Assembly: GCA_037134755.1 (NCBI GenBank)
Contig: JBAXLO010000198.1
Span: 1 to 8,682, forward strand
Direction of reading: 5' to 3'
From: JBAXLO01 sp037134755
GTDB lineage: Bacteria; Bacteroidota; Bacteroidia; Bacteroidales; JACABE01
Length of the DNA: 8,682 nt
Of the stretch, positions 6,301 through 8,682 are shown piece by piece. The notes under the pieces are model-generated. The model saw only the letters and a list, made by a program, of their open reading frames with translations. It was not told the origin of the DNA and made no database searches. Numbering within the stretch: position 1 is the first letter of the stretch; each line of letters begins with the position of its first letter. The translations under genes were made by a program, and so were the position numbers.

Positions 6301-8682
6301 GATTTTACTATAAATAAAGGCATTGCTCTAATCGCAGGAAACTTTTCACTTGGTCCAAATACCTTAACATTTAATGGAATTGTTACCGCCATGACAGGAA
6401 CAGTAACAGGTGGAAGTTCTACTAATATGATAATTGGAGGTAGTGGTTCAAACATTAGTATGCCTGCATTTATACTTAATAATTTAACTATAAATCGAAC
6501 AAGTGGTGTAAGTCTATATGGGAATATAAACATATCAGGTGTGTTAACATTAACTAACGGTACACTTACTGTAGGTGCAAATATATTAACACTTTTAAAT
6601 ACACCAATCAGAACAAACGGGAATATAGATGCCAGCAATTCAGGAGCAACTTTAGTTTTCTCTAATACTTCAGCAATAACAATACCAGCTTCAATCTTTA
6701 CTTATGCAGTAAATAATCTTACTATAAATGGAGCTGGAGGTATAACTGCAAGTAGTGGTTTTGTTTTAAATGGAATTCTAAACTTACAAAGCGCTAACCC
6801 ATCAAATATTAAAGGTTGTCTTGATATGTGGAATGGTTCTGCAATGGATACTTTAACTATGGGCGCTAATGCTACAACTATTGGAACAGGAGATGTAACA
6901 GGAATAGTAACTCGTAATTCATTTGCAGTAAACACCCCTTATTCATTCGGCAATCAGTTTACAACCATGAATATGTCAGCAGGAGGTGCATTACCTAATA
7001 TAGTAAGTTGTAAGATTACTCTTGTTTCATCTGATTTAACATGGAAAACGAATGCAATTCATAGGTATTATGATTTCATAAGAACAGGAGGCGACTCTTT
7101 AACTTTAGTAACGCTAAATCTACACTATTTAAATAGTGAATTAAATGGTGCTACTGAAGGCAATTTAGATTTATTCGATTATCATGTAAGTAATGTTCAT
7201 ATTGATGACCATGGACGTTCTAATGATAACATTTCCGATAAATGGGTAGGCTTAGCTAACCTAAGTTTAACTTATGTTTGCAAAAGTAATTCTTTTAATG
7301 CTAAGTATTGGATGCTTGGCACTTCAACTGTTTCAAGTTACACTTGGGTTGGAGCAAGTACTGACTGGAATTCAACTGCTAACTGGGCAGGTGGAGTTGT
7401 ACCTGTATCGGGTAATCATGTTGTAATTCCAGATGCAAGCACTACTTTATATAGTCCAACATTGCCTTCATCTACAACTATTGGGTCTATTTTAATTCAG
7501 GCTGGTGGAGTATTAAATGGAGGTACTAGTACAACTTTAACTCTTGATGCAGCTAATAATTCATGGGATAATATGGGGACTTTCAATGCAGGAACAAGTA
7601 CGGTTGTATTTACTAACGCTAATGCTACAATGTCAGACCCAACTAATTTCTATAACATAACAGTTGCTGATGGAGCTAAATTAACATTAAGTACTGATAA
7701 TATTATGAGAGTTTCAAATGTGTTCTCTTTATCTACTACAGGAGTTTTAAATGCTGCAAACAATCATAATACTATAGAATATAATGGAGGTAGCCAAACA
7801 ATAGCTTTCCCAAATGGAAGTACAACAGGTTATCATAATCTAATTCTAAGTGGAAGTGGAACTAAAACAATGCCATCTACAGCATTATCTATTTATGGAG
7901 ATTTTACTATTTCAGGAACAACAACTGTAACTGCTGCTTCTTCAATTAATCTTGCAGGCGAACTAACCATTGGAGATGGAGCTACATTTAATACAGGAAA
8001 CTTTAATCATTATATTAGCGATGATTTTGACAATAGTGGTATATTTAATGCTGCTCCCGGGTACACTATTACTTTAAATGGTATAATTCCACAATCAATT
8101 TATGGCTCTTCTTCTACAAGTTTTGACAACTTAACTATTAATAATAGTAATGGAGTGTCCTTATTATCCAATACTAATATAAATAATGTACTTACACTCA
8201 TTTCGGGAAGTTTTAATGTAGGCTCAACTACTTTGGGAATTAATGGAACTATTAGTTCTTCATCCGATTCGATTATAGTATGCCCACTTTCTTCATTAAG
8301 TTTTGGAGGTAGTAGTTCATTAACTCTTAACAATAATTTATTTACTACAACTCCATCAATACTTAATCTTACAATTAATAATTCTGGTGGTGTTGCTCTG
8401 GGAAATCAAAGCATGACAGTAAACGGAGCTTTAAGCTTGCAATCCGGAACATTAACAGTTGGAACAAACTCATTAACAATAGCCGGGAGTTCACCATTAA
8501 GAACAAGCGGAAATATTGACGCTAGTAATAGTGGGGCTACTATTAATCTTAACAATGCAACAGCAATTACTTTACCTTCATCTATATTTACCGGTACTAT
8601 AAACAATGTAAACATATTAGGTATTGGTGGTGTTACATCTAGTGATGACCTAACTATAAATGGAATTCTTAATCTTCAAAGT
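3343..8682 (+). CDS. Giant secreted beta-helix/adhesin-like repeat protein, 3' end beyond window
   Basis: Open from the ATG at 3343 to the last base: 1780 codons and no stop. Residues 1 to about 20 are a Sec signal peptide (MRKIITLFLCLFIINILHSQ), which supports this start. Residues 25-110 (VGTGGNYSTLKLAFDAINSG, then IISSTTETTT) match the opening of a common Bacteroidota surface-protein family. About 110-860 is a right-handed beta-helix with many GNTI-NI or NNxIxNI coils (for example ITGNTIANIT, ITNNTIRNIT, ISGNIIHSIT), ending near PKMGALE (853-859), a variant of the usual DIGA-E end. A GGSGY repeat interrupts it at about 370-444. Two modules with the TWxG-STD-NW-GG-VP pattern start near 864 and 1334. 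Strand-rich blocks with LTIN--GV-L recur near 974, 1048, 1126, 1597, 1676 and 1756. A separate module spans about 1151-1333 (TLTMGANATTIGTGDVTG to KYWMLG). A C-terminal T9SS sorting domain is expected downstream but not seen. No catalytic motif is recognised; adhesion or a structural surface role is inferred. Confidence 0.88.
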   Translation, partial: MRKIITLFLCLFIINILHSQTTKTVGTGGNYSTLKLAFDAINSGTLTGAINLQIISSTTETTTANLNVSGSAGGGANYSSVLIYPTGSGYIIGSNINSILINFNGAANVTIDGRVNLSGSTPDLTISNTSNSNSATTIKYANSASSNNIRYCNVLGSSTGAGVATFFFSTSSSGSGIINNIIEYCNITNAGGNRPVNTILTSGTTGRENTGNIVRNNNIYNFLNPGISSYGVNMTYASVNWTISGNSFYETTSLIPNASGLTYSPIHISTLSNHTVSGNYIGGNAAQCGGTMTINASLTNYFCSIFITGGATTASNVLNNTISNINFTSTKDNPWDGIYINDGTVNVTGNTIGAATGTNSISITTPLASAIATITGGVVNNNITINVGGSGYTTAPLITFSAPPTGGTAPTAIATISGGAVTGINVTYGGSGYVTAPSVYFDGIANNYSTSHGMIQNSNYTVNITNNNIGSITTVGSSSYSHGFESIYVRSVTGTTSFINNVIGSLTTPNSIHVSSTAVNSLLKQDAYGIYSSGVGTTIITGNTIANITNEYSGINSGSRVRGIATIAGSNTITNNTIRNITTASSQFGNNTGAAIVGIAQTSSNTGTTQSITGNTVYSLSNSSASAKEDIYGILVSSPTATTTTISGNIIHSITLSSTNTSSYIIGIVLNYGVNNCVNNIVNLGVGLTTGYLISGIWDESGSGNNNNIYYNTLYIGGTVSGTSSSTYALYNSANTSTRNYKNNIFMNVRSGGTTKNNFAVSLAGTANLLLDYNDYWAPGSDWLGQVGAQNKNTFTAFKNTTNQDANSINVDPLFTIAGGTAISNYFTAALLPGVAITGITTDFNGLSRSSTPKMGALENNNYVWQGGTSTDFATATNWTGGAVPPNGANITFASSPNRNCVLDQNRIIGDLTNGQSTYKFVVNGKQLTINGALNFTNSAQIDATASSSKVVFAGTNAQSIPSSSFVSNTIDSLTINNANGLSLNGDFTINKGIALIAGNFSLGPNTLTFNGIVTAMTGTVTGGSSTNMIIGGSGSNISMPAFILNNLTINRTSGVSLYGNINISGVLTLTNGTLTVGANILTLLNTPIRTNGNIDASNSGATLVFSNTSAITIPASIFTYAVNNLTINGAGGITASSGFVLNGILNLQSANPSNIKGCLDMWNGSAMDTLTMGANATTIGTGDVTGIVTRNSFAVNTPYSFGNQFTTMNMSAGGALPNIVSCKITLVSSDLTWKTNAIHRYYDFIRTGGDSLTLVTLNLHYLNSELNGATEGNLDLFDYHVSNVHIDDHGRSNDNISDKWVGLANLSLTYVCKSNSFNAKYWMLGTSTVSSYTWVGASTDWNSTANWAGGVVPVSGNHVVIPDASTTLYSPTLPSSTTIGSILIQAGGVLNGGTSTTLTLDAANNSWDNMGTFNAGTSTVVFTNANATMSDPTNFYNITVADGAKLTLSTDNIMRVSNVFSLSTTGVLNAANNHNTIEYNGGSQTIAFPNGSTTGYHNLILSGSGTKTMPSTALSIYGDFTISGTTTVTAASSINLAGELTIGDGATFNTGNFNHYISDDFDNSGIFNAAPGYTITLNGIIPQSIYGSSSTSFDNLTINNSNGVSLLSNTNINNVLTLISGSFNVGSTTLGINGTISSSSDSIIVCPLSSLSFGGSSSLTLNNNLFTTTPSILNLTINNSGGVALGNQSMTVNGALSLQSGTLTVGTNSLTIAGSSPLRTSGNIDASNSGATINLNNATAITLPSSIFTGTINNVNILGIGGVTSSDDLTINGILNLQS
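4450..4677 (+). repeat. 126-bp (42-codon) repeat encoding GGSGY segments, inserted in the beta-helix
   Basis: The first unit starts at 4450 and the second at 4576, 126 bases later. The second is shorter and merges into the beta-helix. Both encode AIATI(T/S)GG(V/A)V at the start, then GGSGY(T/V)TAP followed by an aromatic strand (LITF or SVYF). The insert separates the coil VTGNTIG-ATGTNSISIT from HGMIQ and VNITNNNIGSIT, which in related proteins, as I recall them, are nearly adjacent. Repeats of the GGSGYxxAP kind occur in many secreted proteins; their function is unknown to me. Confidence 0.65.
6220..8682 (+). repeat. Long-range internal duplication of a ~190-residue block in the giant gene
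   Basis: Block A is 6220-6792 (191 codons) and block B is 8095-8682 (196 codons so far), offset by 1875 to 1890 bases. The best-conserved parts are G-IDASNSGAT (near 6621 and 8511), AIT(I/L)P(A/S)SIFT, and NGILNLQS, which ends block A at 6792 and block B exactly at the window edge. Within each block a subrepeat of about 74-80 residues begins with LTIN-like strands: 6262, 6484 and 6718 in A; 8131, 8368 and 8608 in B. The DNA differs at many synonymous sites, so the duplication is old. Between the blocks lie the 1151-1333 module and a second TWxG...NW module. Confidence 0.75.

Noticed and set aside
6216..6638. 140-residue open frame on the - strand (and similar frames at 6702-6935, 8100-8333 and 8406-8615)
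   Set aside because: These are antisense shadows of the repeat blocks. Their similar starts and hydrophobic composition follow from the duplicated coding sequence on +.

Overview
This AT-rich window (about one third GC by eye) looks like a chromosomal stretch from a member of the Bacteroidota. Three things suggest this. Both genes encode Sec-exported, Asn/Ser/Thr-rich, low-complexity surface proteins of types common in that phylum. The second gene has a TAnnTTTG-type -7 element, followed by a short A-rich leader without a Shine-Dalgarno sequence. The protein families (LruC domain with tandem chitobiase-C-like domains; a giant parallel beta-helix protein with TWxG...NW modules) are also familiar there. 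No species can be named from the sequence alone.

Layout: (1) 51-2687 (+) is a complete 878-residue secreted protein: signal peptide, right-handed parallel beta-helix, two tandem chitobiase-C/Fn3-associated-like domains, a calcium-binding DxDxDG repeat and a C-terminal LruC (DUF4842-type) domain. A strong intrinsic terminator follows at 2721-2754. (2) 2688-3342 is a 655-base intergenic region. It holds the terminator, a six-unit, strictly 42-bp tandem array (2839-3090), two inverted repeats and the likely promoter of the next gene. (3) 3343 to the window edge (+) is the first 1780 codons of a giant secreted protein that is still open at 8682. It has a signal peptide, a long beta-helix with NNxIxNI-type coils interrupted by a GGSGY repeat insertion, and then repeating adhesin-like modules in which a block of about 190 residues recurs about 630 residues later.

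The two genes face the same way, but the terminator between them and the separate promoter of the second suggest independent transcription units. Both products should leave the cytoplasm by Sec and act at the cell surface or outside, probably in adhesion or binding of glycans. The second is a likely type IX secretion (T9SS) substrate, but its C-terminal sorting domain would lie beyond the window, so this is inference. No enzyme with a recognisable active site, RNA gene, insertion sequence, CRISPR array or defence system was found. The least explained element is the 42-bp array, whose central units are nearly identical while the outer units share a different variant.
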